The notes beneath the pieces are model-generated. The model had not been told where the DNA came from, made no database searches, and saw only the letters and a list, made by a program, of their open reading frames with translations. Positions 1-13,400 of a DNA stretch of 64,000 nt are shown here, piece after piece; within the stretch, counting starts at the first letter, position 1, and the number at the start of each line of letters is the position of its first letter. The position numbers and the translations under genes were made by a program. Origin of the DNA: Rhizophlyctis rosea (lineage: Eukaryota > Chytridiomycota > Chytridiomycetes > Rhizophlyctidales > Rhizophlyctidaceae); the NCBI GenBank assembly GCA_027596075.1, contig JADGJC010000003.1:124001-188000 (forward strand), read 5' to 3'.

Positions 1-1353
1 GTGTTGTGTTTGTTTACTATGGGGGTTAATGAATGATACGTACTTCGCCGAGGACGCGTGAAGTAGAAGACCATAAGGGCTATTACGCGTGTGCCACTTG
101 GATGGAAGTCAATGTGATCCACCTCTATTGACTTTTTGTGTCATGATGATGGATGATACGAACTCAAACCTTGGCGTGATGCTGTCTCCTTCGCTGAGTC
201 CAGATATATGTCGTAACGAAGCCTTCGACGATATTGGCCAGGAGATATGAAGGAGGAACACGAAATGAATGAATGAACGCGACCGCAACGAGGAAGGAAG
301 AGGAAGGAAGGGTCCTGATGTGCAAATCTATGAGAGGTGAACGCAATCAGACTCCTTCCGCTCATTGTTGCATTCCCAACTTTCCTGCCAATCCTGCCCT
401 GATTGCCATCACCCTTGAGGATAGTGAGGATATGCTATGGGCGGCTGTCTCCTGCTGGTGAACAAATGGGCTTCCAATAATGTTGGCAGGATCCGAAGCC
501 AGTATGCCTTCACCAATCTTTTCAAGAAAAACCTAGATTTTTGCCGAAATTCGAACAACAACAGAGTTGCATCTGATGTGCACCAGTCAGATCCCGTTGT
601 GTGTCCGGCTGTCCTGTCGGTCCTGCTTCCTCGCCTTTTTGGCACTTGAAGGGGGGGGCGTGTGTGTTGTCATTATACGAATCCGGGCATATTAATACCT
701 GGATGGCAGGGGCTCCTTACGAAGCCACAGATAAAAGTCGCGTCAGTTGGTGGTTCAGAGTTGCAATTGCATAGACGAGCGGTGTCCGATTGACCCCAGC
801 AGGACCCCATTTTCGGCCATTCCAAGGGCCCAGGCCTGCAGTGCCTTTTGGTTGTCCGGCACACTGGGTCGTAACTTGTACAGTGGATTGGAGTGTGCAC
901 TGAGTGTGCTGCACCACCACACGGGTGGGAATGCAATTGCAATCAATCCATACTTATCAATTGGGTTGCTACTTACTAGGTACTCCAGGGTGTGTGAGTT
1001 ATTTTTGGACCTGGCCCGTCCTGTCCTTATTACTAGAACCCACGCGTATCCGCCAATGGCCTTTCCCACACTACTCAATCTCGCACTTCGTAACTGCAAA
1101 TGCACAACAACCAGCACGTTCACTGCACTGATCATCAGCATTCAACGACCTAAGCGCACGAGCACCTCTGACCCTTTGTAAAATCGCCGTGTGAAGCTGT
1201 GCAGGCATGTCCGCGAACGCGTCCCAGATGGTGTGGGAAACTCCACAAAAGTGCCAGTACTAACATAATCACGCCCGCAGTCTGTGGTCATACTCTTATT
1301 GCTTCGCATAACAGCGACCGCGAGGTCATTATTCCTTTCAAAACCCCGTCATT
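1..1353. other. Upstream non-coding stretch
   Basis: I see no supported gene here. The open frames are short, overlap one another on both strands and show no recognisable motif or splice pattern. The last few hundred bases are probably the promoter and 5' UTR of the gene that starts near 1354. Confidence 0.5.
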
Positions 1354-2948
1354 ATGTCCAATTACACGCAAATCAACACGAATATGACCGACTCCGTCGA
1401 CCCTGCTGTGCAAATGCTCCTCGAGGCCGAATCTAATATCGACACCTCCGTGATGCATCACTCGGTAAAGGACGACGCGCAGCGGGCGAGTGGGAGAAGA
1501 GGGTCAACATCACGAGGGGTCCGGAAGGGTGGAGTCAAGAAGGGATGGGACAGAAATCAGGAGGTGTTCTATCGGACCATGGTGGCCGTACGATCCATCG
1601 TCCGGAATAAGCTTTACAAGCGTCGCACATCCAGTCTGGAAACGTATTTCAGGAAGCGATGGCGGGTGTCTCGTGCTCAGGTGTATCGGTTCATGGATTG
1701 TGCAAGAGTCTTACAGGTATGAGATGATCATTGGGGCTCAGAATATGGCCGCATTTGATATTCATTGTGATGTCAAATCAGGAACTGGATGGCTTTCCTC
1801 AACTTCCATGCCGCGAACGCTTCTGCCGAGCATTAAAGAGTCTGGCAAGAAACCCGGATGAGATCCGTCAATTGTGGGAAGCGGTGCTGGAGCAGGTCAA
1901 CGCCGAGTCAGGAGATCTGACAAGCTCACTCATTCAACGGGTTCATGAGAGGCTCGTGGCCGATCCTGCAGCACCTTACGGAGATAGCAGCGCCACGGTG
2001 TTATCATTACGCAACAGTCCCGAACCGATATCGCCCATCGAGAATGCTCCCTCTGAGCTGCAGCTCAAGTTGGAGGAGGAAGATGAAGGAGGCATGGATA
2101 CATGGGACGGAAGCTTTCCCACGTACCTAAAGGAAGAAAGCGATAGTGCCGTCGTTCTTACGCCCGACGAATTGCTTTCCGACCCATTGGCTGCCGCAAT
2201 GGCCGACCTCTCCCCACCCTACGCGTCGTCACCTCCCGAACTCAAAACCGCAAACGACCAACCACAGCGTCGCTACACCTTCCCACTATCAGCTCCGCTC
2301 ACGATAAACACAATGATATCATCCCCCACGGAAGCGCCAGCATCCTTCTACGACGTCACCTCAATCACACCAATCGGTCCAACCTCCCCGGGATACGGAT
2401 TCCCAACATCATCACCCATCAGCCCTTCCTTCACAACATACCCGCCTCCCCTCTCATACCACACCATGCCATATCTCACCTCCTTCCCATCATCACCAAC
2501 AACCCAAGACACACGCCTCCAGCAACAACAACAACAACAACAACAACAACACCAACCACCACAACAACAACAACCCCTCCCAATCACCATGATGCCACAA
2601 TCAGCACCACAACTCACATACCCCAAACCTCCGCGCCACCGCACAACATCCTACCGAGCACCACTTCCAACCCTCCGCTGCCCACCGCCTAAATTCGGGC
2701 AGTACGCCATCGCCCCGCCGCCGGTGGAAATCAGGTACGGCCTCCCGTCCCCGACCGAAGATTTGGCGGATTCGACGACGATGTACGCTGCTGCTGCTGC
2801 TGCGCCAGTCTTGTCTGCTGCGGGCGTCGTGGCGCCTATCGCTCCGGCCGCGGGGACGGCGGGGGAGATGGGGCAGAGTCAACGTGCGGCTGTTAGGTTG
2901 GAGCCGTTGATGGATACGGGTGGAGGATGGGATTACAATAGGTTGTGA
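1354..2948 (+). CDS. Poly-Gln protein with bacterial-like helical domain
   Basis: Two exons, 1354-1716 and 1782-2948, joined in phase 0 by a 65-base GTATGA...CAG intron, give 509 residues; an in-frame ATG at 1384 is an alternative start. Residues about 70-160 form a basic helical segment (FYRTMVAVRSIV, then YFRKRWRVSRAQVYRFMDC, then LPCRERFCRALKSL and a LWEAVLEQV helix). By eye this order resembles a helical domain of bacterial plasmid, phage and methyltransferase-associated proteins in which a 'WG(F/I)SR..AYR(L/F)' helix precedes 'LP..E.Q.R.L..L'. The intron runs through the middle of this domain. The rest is acidic and Ser/Pro-rich, with a Gln tract at bases 2518-2575 and an Ala tract near 2790. 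This fits a nuclear regulator, but function is unknown. The gene is clear; the domain relation is my inference. Confidence 0.8.
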
Positions 2949-3859
2949 TGGTTATTATCGTTTTTTTTTACCTCTTGCGTTCTGTGTTGCGACCATGTAT
3001 ATTTCTTTTTCTTTAGCTTCTGAAGACGACGTTCAAAAACACCGTCCAGATGGGAGGGATTTCCAGCCTTGAGGCGCTTTGTCATCGGGAAAAATTTTGC
3101 ATATATTAGTCTTTTAGAATATCTTTTTTCTTCTTCTCTTCTTTTCTCTTGCGCAGTTATATAGCCAGTGTATCCCCTTTTTCGTTTTTCCTTCTTTTTT
3201 TCCCATTATTCATGTATCATCGTTATTTTTTTTTCTTTTTCGTTTCTGTCCGTTTTATAGTAGTACAAGAGAATTTGAATGTCGCTGTCCGTCGCTTCAC
3301 GTTACTTTTTGGAGTTTTCAGTATGTGAGTGTATGGAATTGTTGGCAGTTTGATTGAGATTGGTCGAAAGTATTACGTGATGTCCTCCGATGTGTTACAA
3401 CTTCTTTTTTGCGTTTTTCGCATGCAGTACGATCGGTTCAAGATCAGCCAGATGTAATGCTATACCACATTTTCAACCACCGTCCACCTCTGGAGAGACA
3501 ATGCAACAGTGAACAACAACGACAGTGTCCAGCACGAAACTTTTGCGCTCCAGCTCCAAAATCACAAGAAACCAACCTGGGTTTTATCTTTACGTTTACG
3601 TTACATACAAAGGGGGAAAGCGTGGTATCAACAATGCGGCATTCTCTTTTGTCCAGCAAAAGAAACAGCCATATGTTCAAAACGAAGCAAAACGCAAGAA
3701 AAAAAAGAAAGAAATTTATCATAGAAAGTTCTCTATGCGCACCGGCACGCACACCACCAATTTTCAACTACAGTCCACTTCATGCATTCTGATGTTCCTT
3801 CCTCCTATCCAGCAAGAAGACGAGACAACCCATTTCGCCAATCCATCATCAAAAGTCCT
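2949..3859. other. Convergent intergenic region
   Basis: T-rich DNA follows the stop at 2948 and includes several runs of T. It should hold the 3' UTRs of the two genes that converge here. Short frames at 3409-3869 are overlapping and show no motif. Confidence 0.5.
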
Positions 3860-6031
3860 CTATCTCTGATACCCCTCACAATGCACAACAACCCTCACAC
3901 CCTTCTCCCTCCCCACCTTCACAAACGCCTCTTTCACCGCCGCTGTCAACCCCGCCGGTCCACAAGTGTAAACACCGACACTCTCAATGTCTTTTCCGTC
4001 CCAACATCCTAGAGAGCGGATATACTCCTCTACACGTATACGTCCTTCGACTTTACTGTCATGGATAGTTAGATCGAGGAAGTCCCGTGCTGCGGGGTGT
4101 GATTGAAGGGATTGGAGAAGAGATAGAGAGGTGATATCATCTTCGTGTGCCGTCCAGCAGAGTGATACTGACGGAGAAGTCTCGAGACCGGCGAAGGCTT
4201 TATCGAGCGTTGCGGAAGTTATGGATAGAGCACCGGGTATACCGCTTCCACCAGCAATGCAGACTATGTGGTCGGAGGAGAGGAGTCCGTCGGGTAGGAC
4301 TCCGAAGGGTCCGTCGACAAAGACTTCCAGTTCCGCGCGCCCACTTTCCGAGCCCGCCTGGCGGTTCCAAGTCGACAGCAAGCCGTTAGTCCAGGATGAG
4401 GAGCGCGGGGAGGGTCTGATGAGGAGGGAGAGGGTTGTTGGTGTGGTGGAGGGGACGAGGGTGAGTGTGACATCTGGGGCGTCGGTTTGGGATTTGAATT
4501 TGTGGGAGGAGGTTGGTTTGACGGGGTGTGATGGGTCGTCGGTTGGAAAAGTGTGGAGGTGGAGGTCGGGTGTTGCGTAGGGGCTTGATGCGATTCTGGT
4601 TGGAAATGAGTTGGAAGTACGAAGCATGGTGAGTGGAATTCCCTCAAATGATCGCCCGTCCAGGAACATCCAGAAATGCACCATCCAACCTAAGGGGAAA
4701 AAAGACAGTAGGAAAACTTACGTAAAAGGATGCCACATTACTCTCGAAATCGCTGGGATCTTGATTTGAACCCATTGTCCCGGTGCGTACTTGAATCGCG
4801 TTCCGTCAATATCCAGACGGACGTATCCCGATTTCTCGAGCGTGACGTTTTGGAGCCTGTATTGGAATCGGCGGTTGTAGACGCGGATGAAGGCGTCGAG
4901 GATGTACATCAGGAGACCGGGGAAGCAGAGGTAGAGCATGGGGGAGCTATATGTTGGGTGATTGGGGGTGGTAAGGGGAGAGGGTAAATAAACAAACATC
5001 ATTCACACAACATACACTAACACCAACGCCGAAAAGAAGACACACTTACGCATGAATAAACGCAAACCCCAACGCAACAAAAACCACCAAATGACAAACC
5101 CAAAACCAACTCCACCACCTCCTCCTCACCCAAACCACACTATTCACTCCAACCCACAAGAAGCAAATGGCCGCCAGAGCGCCCGTCAGCCTTAAATATC
5201 TATTATACCCAAAAGATGGATGGGCTTTATCCGTTTCCAGCCCAAAGAGGACGGCAAAGTATTCGTGGGCGGTTTCGGCGACCCAGAGGGGAAGCTCGTG
5301 AGCGACGACGTGAACGAGGACCCAAAACATGGAGAGAGCGCCGGACCAGCGGTGAAAGGCGAGTGTTGTGTCGTAGTCTAGGCGGAGGTAGGTTGAGAGG
5401 AAGGAGTTGCGGGAGATTGGGAGGAGGGTTAGGGCGATTTGGTAGGCTAGGGTGCGAGCACCGACGCTATTGGAGGGTTAAGTTTGATTGAGTTACAAAA
5501 AAGTTCCCAAACGTTGGAAGTATAGGTCACTACATCGCACAAAACATACCGGAAAAACATCCCACAATAATCCTGCCAAGTCCTCACAGGCGTCGTCCTC
5601 AACTTCACGACTTCCATCCAATAATACCCAAAATTAAACGCCTGTAACCCAACAACAAGCACAAACACCATCGCTGTCGTGTACGTCCACTTCCAAGCGC
5701 CCACACCGATGTTCCGATGGGACCATTGGAGATGATTTGCTAGCTTCAAGAGCGCGGCGGTGAGGAGGAGGAAGGCGTAGAAGACGTATGTTCTGGAGGA
5801 TGGGATGTTCGTTCATGTCAATATGAGAAATAGTCAGAACGGAAGAGGAAAAAAAAAACTAACTCACGTTACAAGATTAGCAGTCTTATAATTCTCGTTC
5901 TCGGCACAAGCTTGAGCGTAGCATCTGCCGGGGGTGCGTTGGAGGACGTTGATGAGGACGATAGAGAGGGGGAAGATGATGATGGAGCCTATGAGTCCGG
6001 TTTTGACGGGGTCTATGTATTTGGGTGGCAT
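3860..6031 (-). CDS. Ferric reductase / NADPH oxidase-type transmembrane oxidoreductase
   Basis: Five exons read on the minus strand: 6031-5868, 5792-5550, 5466-5050, 4946-4722 and 4595-3860. All junctions agree in phase 2 and give 594 residues. The N-terminal half has several membrane helices with His residues suited to haem (FHRWSG, then VLVHVVAHEL). The C-terminal half carries the flavoreductase signatures in order: WHPFTIASSP (FAD), DGPFG, CIAGGSGIPG (NADPH ribose/pyrophosphate) and YTCGPAG. Known role of the family: electrons move from cytosolic NADPH through FAD and haem to ferric iron or oxygen outside. The lack of EF-hands and the FHRW context favour an FRE-type reductase over a NOX, but the split is not certain. 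The last acceptor (4597-4596) was chosen because it alone restores the HPFTIASSP motif. Confidence 0.88.
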
Positions 6032-6448
6032 GGTGTCGTTTTTGGAAGGGGTATGAGGTGTTTTGTTCTTTGGTTGGCAGGTAGGTTGGGGTTGATGATG
6101 ATGAGTGGGGTCTATTGGGGATTGGGACTCTATGATAGTTGGGTATATCGTTCACACCATCCAAACCCTGTAGTGAACCTGCACGCGAGGGAGAGGGTGC
6201 TTGGCGCTAAGGAGAGGCGTTTTCGGCAAGAATCCATGGGTAAACTGAGCGGGCATCCAGTCTTTATATCATGATCATTGATCACATCTCTTTGGAACAC
6301 CTCACTTGGCAACCTTCTTCACTCTATTTCCCCGCGCTCGCTTATTCATTTTTCATCCCCCAAAGGTCCCACACTTCCGACATGTAACGACCCACGTCGC
6401 CACAACATCTGCGCACTTTTTGTCTCTCGGGACAAAATGCGTTAGATA

Positions 6449-6952
6449 CTATCTCAATTCCCAGGCGCTGACAAAGTCGGGCTTCATGATCATATGCATA
6501 GCGCGAAAGAGAAGGATCATGCAAACCCACACCGTAAAGAGATGCGTGGTTTCCAAACCTCTCATGACCGGAAAGGCCAAGAACGTCGGCCGGAAGGTCG
6601 GGGTTGTTCCACTTCGTAACGTTTCATATGGTCGGTATATGCTTGCATGATAAGCACTATGCGGAGGCCGGAGATCTGAGAAGTACTTGCGGGGGTTGCG
6701 ATGGTCGGAGCGGGCGAGAACAAGGGAAAGCGGACCCTGGGATGCGGGACGGTGGTGTTGCATGTGGCGCAGTGACCGCGCTGTGTTCAGTATGATCAGG
6801 ATGCTGCTCTCCTTTTGGCGAAAGTGTGGAGACCCGGAGCGCATCCGGGCACCGAGCGTTTGATGTTTTGATGGTGTTGGGGGTGGAGACCCACTCCGCT
6901 TTGGGGGGAAACGGTGAGACGGTGTATGGGAGTGTATTGATATTTGCGTCAT
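6449..6952 (-). CDS. Possible small membrane protein, unknown
   Basis: An uninterrupted minus-strand frame of 167 codons. The first half is Ser/Pro/Arg-rich. The second half looks more protein-like, with a Thr-Pro-Phe-Arg-rich lead followed by one hydrophobic helix (LFTVWVCMILLFRAMHMIM) and a short tail ending WELR. It might be a small organelle-membrane protein with extra exons. I do not recognise a family, no splice partner was confirmed, and the start at 6952 is simply the first ATG. Confidence 0.3.
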   Translation of the reverse strand: MTQISIHSHTPSHRFPPKRSGSPPPTPSKHQTLGARMRSGSPHFRQKESSILIILNTARSLRHMQHHRPASQGPLSLVLARSDHRNPRKYFSDLRPPHSAYHASIYRPYETLRSGTTPTFRPTFLAFPVMRGLETTHLFTVWVCMILLFRAMHMIMKPDFVSAWELR

Positions 6953-9900
6953 GTTTTGACTCGATTTGATTGGCCGGGAGGGTTTTGACCGCGTCTAGTC
7001 GATGTGATTATTAATGCCTGTGGATGCTCTCAAATCGTGTCTGATGTGTCTGATGCTGATGCTGGGGATGTGTTTACGCAGGGTTTCCATGAACGGGCCT
7101 TTTCAGATGCATCCTTCCGTATCCCATTCCCATTCCCATTCGCGTCCCCTATTGCACAGAAATACATATTCTCATATTTCTCAATGTTTGCACACCCACA
7201 TGTAACTTATACACCAGACGGGTTTCATCAGAGTCTTTCTCGTACACAGACTCAGTACGTCCAAAATGTGTACAGGACCCCACACACTTCCACATTCGTC
7301 CAGTCCTTCGGCACGCCTCTTCCAATCCTAGCCGCCACCGATCTCCCCTCGCTGTCTACACCCACCACATCTGCTCTATCAGCTTTTTATTTTATCAAAA
7401 TGGAATCATGTTGGCATGGATTCTTATTTTATCAAATGGCGATGGGCACAATCTGAACTAAATCCGTAACTGAAGCATGCGCACAAGAAGGAGAATGACA
7501 GGATCGAAATCGGGGGGAAGCTGCATACCGCATATGGCGTATCGGTGGTCGAGCTTTACGTCATTCCTTATTGATACGAACGACTGTCTCATGATATCTG
7601 CTTAGAAACAGTTGTCTCGAGCGAATCCAGAATTTGCCACGAGATTATGCATGGCAAACATGTGTTTAGTGCCCTGAATGACTCTCTACAGCTCACATAG
7701 GTATCGACGGGCGGGGCGCATTTTCATATGTGGTTACTTGTTCAGGACGAAAACAGTCAATCGATAGATCTTCTTCAAAATGACGATTGTCGCAGACTTG
7801 GCAGGAGGCACGACTGTTCTGTCATGGAGGCGGGTAATCGAACTGTGGAGAGACCGCGTAACTACCTGATTGTGCCACAAAACTTCGTGTCGACATTTTG
7901 CAGATCTTGTCAGATTGGGACGTCAGTAAGCTCCGTACAGCCTATTAAATATCTGTGGGTATCTGCTTCTCGTACACCACCGTGCCTCCTCACTCACCTG
8001 ACTATAGTGGATGAAATAAAGATTAGACTATCACAAAGCTACGTTTTCCACGGTGGTTGGAAACGCTCAGCTCATTTAGGTTGCTTGCCCATCACTAGCC
8101 CACTTGAGTTTTATTACTATGCGGCCACCCCGTGAAGTAACTTTTGTCCATGTAGCGTCTCCACGCCGATGTCACGACGCAACGCTCGAGACCTGGTGGT
8201 GGAGAATCACATATCATCGCGGATCGACCTATTCGACCTGTGTCGCCCTATCTCGATTAGTCGCAAAAATTGAAGAGTGCTTTGCATTTATGCAAGGGTG
8301 GGGAAACATGGGGAAGACTGTCTCCGTCATTTCACCTGGACTATTAAAATGATCGGAGGGGGAGGAGCTTTGCAGGAGGGCAAGCCGGATCCCTGAGCCA
8401 TAGCAGGGAGGTGCAGCACCCTGATTGGGTAAGCGGAAACTTGATTATCCCACAATGGGAACGTGTGAGAAATCTGCCGAAAATCCCCTTTCGATGGGCG
8501 CAATTGAACAAAAGGGCCAGTCTGGACAATTTCCCAGTGTTTGGAGCGTGACGCTCATTGACGATCATTGGGATCATAGGTCCAAGGATCCCAAATTACA
8601 AAGTTGTAGCTGTTCAAGGCTGGTGTGTCCCAGCAGCATAACCGAGACACCGACTTCTCCAACAGCTTGATCCCGCAATGGGAGAACGGTGATTCATATT
8701 CAATGCAGGTGTCAGAGTGTCTGAGGAGTGGAAGCGCATTGGAGCATGGGGGCAGCCACAATCAATGTCGTCACTATCATGCACCCTGTTAAATACGAAG
8801 TTTTCGATGCATAGCTGATTAGAATCGGGACGAAGGTCATTAACACCCAGCGGCAGTATGTATCAACCTGGCAGCGCTGTTGCACAGTCAACCTCACGCC
8901 AGGGCCTATTGGGAATGGGGTGTGAGGGAAAGAGGAAAAACAAAAAATCAGCCACCGAGTCAACTTGACATTCTATCCACATGGCTAAGCGTCCCATGGA
9001 CCGTGGAGTAGGAAACTATAGCGCGGGTCGGAGGCTGAAGCTGTGAAGACGCGGATCATTTCGATGTGGTAACCGAAAGCCATCATTACCATCGGCCCGA
9101 TCACCCGGTAAGGATTTTCGCCTGCCCTCGGAAAAGCAAATATTTTGTTTTGGCTCGGAACGTTTGGGTCATGGATTTCAATGACCGTGCAGATGGCTTT
9201 TGGTGTGCTGAGCGGATTTGTGGACGACCGATCTGAGATTGCATATGTTGGATTGTATCCCCAACCACGATTACACGACCCGCCTCCCCCCTGTGCACAT
9301 CAATCACATTCCACAGTTGCCCACCCCCACCAAGCTGAGCTTGTGCCACACGAATCCCAATCCTTGGAGGGATACAATATCTGACTGTTCGGTGCCAGTG
9401 GGGTGCCAGTTGCGTGGCATGACGGTAGATGCAGGACATGAATAATATGCCCATGGATGGTACCGACAGTCTGGAACAATTGGAACTCTGCCCGCACTTT
9501 GGCTCCAGGTTGTAGCTTTTACACATCCCACCAATAACAGATTCAAACAAACCCAACACAGGGGACCAAAGAGTCAAAGAGAGGGGGAGAGAATGAGGGA
9601 AACCACACCCACCAAGAGAACACTCCAAACAGTCCCTCCCCATAGACCCCCCCTTCTCACATCTATCGGGTGACCATATGCATGGGAAAAGTGTGTGCAA
9701 GACGACTGTAAAAACCTCCCACAACTTGTTGTCAATCATTGCCGCTTTTTTCAGATACACTTTGAACACAGCGATAAAGGGCTTCCTACTTTGATTCATG
9801 TCAATCAAGTTGCTAGCACTGCACAGTGGAACATCGTCATACCCCTATTCGAAGTATTGTCAACACCCTCGACTCTAGCTTCCTTTTCTTGCCAACCATT

Positions 9901-10422
9901 CTCTACTCGTACCCGAGTCGTTGCACCCGATTGTTTTGACAATTACGTTCCATCGGCCATTGCTCATACCCTCTCGAATATCGAGACGTCAGTCAACAAA
10001 CTTCCTAACATCAAGAGTTCATCAGGTGAGTGTTCCTTTCTGCCTACAGTACTTGGCCCTGTGATATGCTGTGCGTTCGTCAGTTGCCCAGTTTCCGTGT
10101 TATATGTTGTACATATGGAGATGATGGACGTCTTTCTCGTCTTTCACATCGGTTGCGTTCTCACATTAGCTTGTCCTGGGATAGATAATCACTTCCAAAA
10201 GCACGGAACTCCACCACATGTCATTCGGCTGCGTTTTGCTTTGAGTTACTAATCAATTGGTAGCAGCCAAGGTATGCACATCGAATTGAAAATAGACATT
10301 CCCACGTTGAAATTCTAAATGTACCTGATTCTACGATCAATGCTATCCTTTCATAGACCGAGCGGCGTCGCACACGCTTACCATTGAGACATTTTCAGCG
10401 CATCACAACTGCAACTGCCAAC
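6953..10422. other. Gene-poor region with a tRNA-like remnant
   Basis: About 3.5 kb with no gene I can support. On the minus strand at roughly 7812-7872 there is an A-box-like TGGCACAATCAGG and, 35 bases on, a B-box-like AGTTCGATTAC. They lack paired acceptor and T stems, so this is a tRNA-derived remnant at best. A 235-codon frame at 9101-9808 (-) shows no motif. Bases 10023 onward may include a 5' UTR intron of the next gene (GGTGAGTG after TTCATCAG). Confidence 0.4.
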
Positions 10423-13400
10423 ATGTCTCTTGCGGAGCGACCTCAGAAGTCGTCAGCTGCCCAGCGTATCAGTATCTCCTCCCTATCCAACCCAGAACCA
10501 ATATCGCCGTGTCTACCATCCAAAATCGTATATGCTTCCTCAACATCCAAGCCTACGAGGGTGGCATCGGACATCATGATGACCCGATCGCCCTCTCCTG
10601 GCCCAGTAGCAAAAGCTGCCGGCATACCGGACATCACAGACAGACCCGCTTTGCATACTCAATCCAGTTCATCATTGGTATCCATCCTCAACCCCGATGA
10701 GCGAACGTATTCGCGTTCAGATTCCTACCGATCCGCCACCGACGATTACATCCAACGGCAACGCAGTTTCAGCAAGTCGGCAAATACTGATGCGGACAGT
10801 GCGCGTCTCAATACTTCCTTCACATCGGAGAGCGACGCTGGGCCGGCATCGGCGTTGGAAACCCTAGCCAGCGTTGCTACTGAACTGTTGTCAATGTCGC
10901 GGACAACTGATGACACTGACGCCATGGAAGATGATCGAGCTGAGGATACATATATCAAGGAAGAGGAACGCACGGGACGTGGAAGGGATGAGTCTAGATC
11001 GGCACATAATGGTAGCAAACGGAAAGGTGCTTCAGCAGATTTTGACTCTCAAGCTGTGTCGAAGAAGCAAAGGAAACGTTCAGAGTCGGGGGCGCCAGGT
11101 TAGTTACATCATCAAGCTCTGTGGTTGCGACACGTTCTAATTTCCTACTTTACAGAACAACCGCTCAAAACCAAGATTACATTGAAGATCACTTCGCAGT
11201 CATCTGCCTTCAAGAATGCAGACGGGAAAGACGGAACTCCTTCATCAAAGCCTACCTCCACTTCATCAAAGCCTACCTCCAGCGTCACGGCATCAAAGGC
11301 TGGGAAGAGCTCCAAGGTATATAAGGGGCGGTAACACCGAAAATTGGATGCTTTGCATTAACGTGTTGATTCCAGTCCAAATCAGGCAGCAAAAAGAAGA
11401 GCAAATCATCCAAACGGCATTCGAGGTCCGGTTCGATCAGCAACTCTCCTCCAGCTTTGCAGCAGCCGCAGTCGGACTCGACGCAGTCAACTCCATCAAC
11501 GCAGTCGTTCCAAATCCCCTTCCCGGAATCGTCGATGCCTCGTCTACCGCCAATCCAAGTCGTTGCGCCCGGACAGTTCACTCCACGGACTGCCGAACAT
11601 GGCGGGCCATCTGTGCCGCAGTTTCCGAGGCAAGTTCCTAACGTTAGCTGTACCGATCCCAACGCGCTCCGTCAGCGGTTGGAAGAGTTTGAGTACGATG
11701 TTGCGGATCGGTATAAGGAGCGGTACAAGATAATGAGAACGTGCAAGACGTTCCGGACCCAGGCAGCTCATGCGTTGATTTCATATATGATCGCGGGAAG
11801 GTTGGGTCGCGGTGAGGAACAGCCTAGGCTGAAGGCGGAGTCGAAGGAAGAGGAACGGAAAGTGGTCACGGAATCGGCGTTGCCGCGGGATGGGCCAAGC
11901 CGACCGCACCAGTTTCGGAGCTCGGAGGATAGGCCGAATGTTGCCGTCGTAGGAGTCAAATTGGAATCTCCATATCCGACACCGAACGATTCTCAACCGG
12001 GGAATGGCTCGTCATATCCATGGCCGCGTCCTGTGGCTGTGGAACAGCAGGTGAAGGAAGAGGATCGTCACGTCCCGTATGGTGCATTCCACGGTCGTGT
12101 GCCGAGTGAGCGGCAGTACCCGCAACCTCCACCTCCCACCCTGCCCAGCATCCATCAAGCGACACAATCCGTCATGCCTCCGGAACGTCCAAATTTCCCG
12201 TCCCCGCGATACCCGCCCTACGAGCGTCGCCCGTCCATGGATGTACTTCCCATCAGTCGACCACCCGCATCGAGCGCACAGCCGTACCATCAACCCGTGC
12301 CCATTCCGGTTCCGCATCAGCAGTTTGCAGCTCAACCACCAAATCCTCATCCGCATGCGGGTCCGTCGACACCGGCTGAGAACGCTCGTCAGTTGATGCA
12401 TTGGCAGCACGGGATGGGAGAGAAGGTTGTTGACAGAGCCTCGGTACCTGCGGACGCTTTGCCTCAGCGTCCTCCACACACTGTCATTCACTATCGTCCG
12501 GAAAGCAAAGGGGTTGGAGATGACGGCAGGTATCCTCCCTATGGTCATCCAGCTGCAGCGGGGACTCCAAAAGTTGCCATGGGAGCGCCAGCACCAGCAT
12601 TTGTTGCCGATCCAGCTCGAGGTGCTTCATCTCCGGTGCCCTCTGGTCACGCCCATCCCTATGGCGGTCCACCGCCCCCTTACCCCGGGGCGCCACCACC
12701 TTATGCTAAAGGTGTCCCGCAAGAGCCCGATTCCCTGCACCATCACCGCCACCAGCACGAGCATCAGCATCAACATCAACATCACCATGCGCATTACCAT
12801 GTTATTGAGAAGGGAGCAGGAGCTGGTCATCCTGCGACCGCCTTGAGACCAGGAGAAGGCGCTGCGGAGAGAGGGCAATCGGGACCAGGTCCACAGGCAA
12901 TTCCACATCCGCAAGCTCGCGCGCAAATGCAACACGCACATGCACAACCTGGCACCTACCCTCCTCAACATCCTTCTCAAGCACCAGGACCATACCCTTA
13001 CCCACAACCGCCACCAGTCTCTTCTGCGGTGGGCCACCCTCACCAGTACGCCTATCCTCATGGGCCTCAGCAACATGGACCGTCGAGTGCAGGTCAACCG
13101 GTGTATGCGCATCCGGAGTCCCACCGAGGTATTGCTGGAATGCCTCAAGGTCCGTCCGCAATGGTGGCACTCGAACAACGTCAGCCTCCCGCCAACCACC
13201 CTCATCTAGCAAGCGACATGCCACCTCCACAACACGAGCATTACCAACACATACACCCCTTGCACGGCAGTCCGCAATATCAGAACGGTCCCCCGAGAGA
13301 GCCGCCACCAATGCAACACCCTGCTCACATGCCGCCCAACATGCCGCCCACTGCTCCGCCACCAGGTCCTCCCCCTTCACATCCGTCGCATGCACAGCCC

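Noticed and set aside
747..1181. Plus-strand frame of 144 codons overlapped by an equal minus-strand frame
   Set aside because: Neither strand shows protein-like features, and no start context or motif supports either.
7004..7456. Plus-strand frame of 150 codons
   Set aside because: Low-information composition with repeated PFPF and Ser/Thr runs. No homologous pattern or splice signals.
9101..9808. Minus-strand frame of 235 codons
   Set aside because: It has no motif, odd composition with many Cys and Trp, no splice partner, and competing frames on the other strand. It is probably chance in a gene-poor region.
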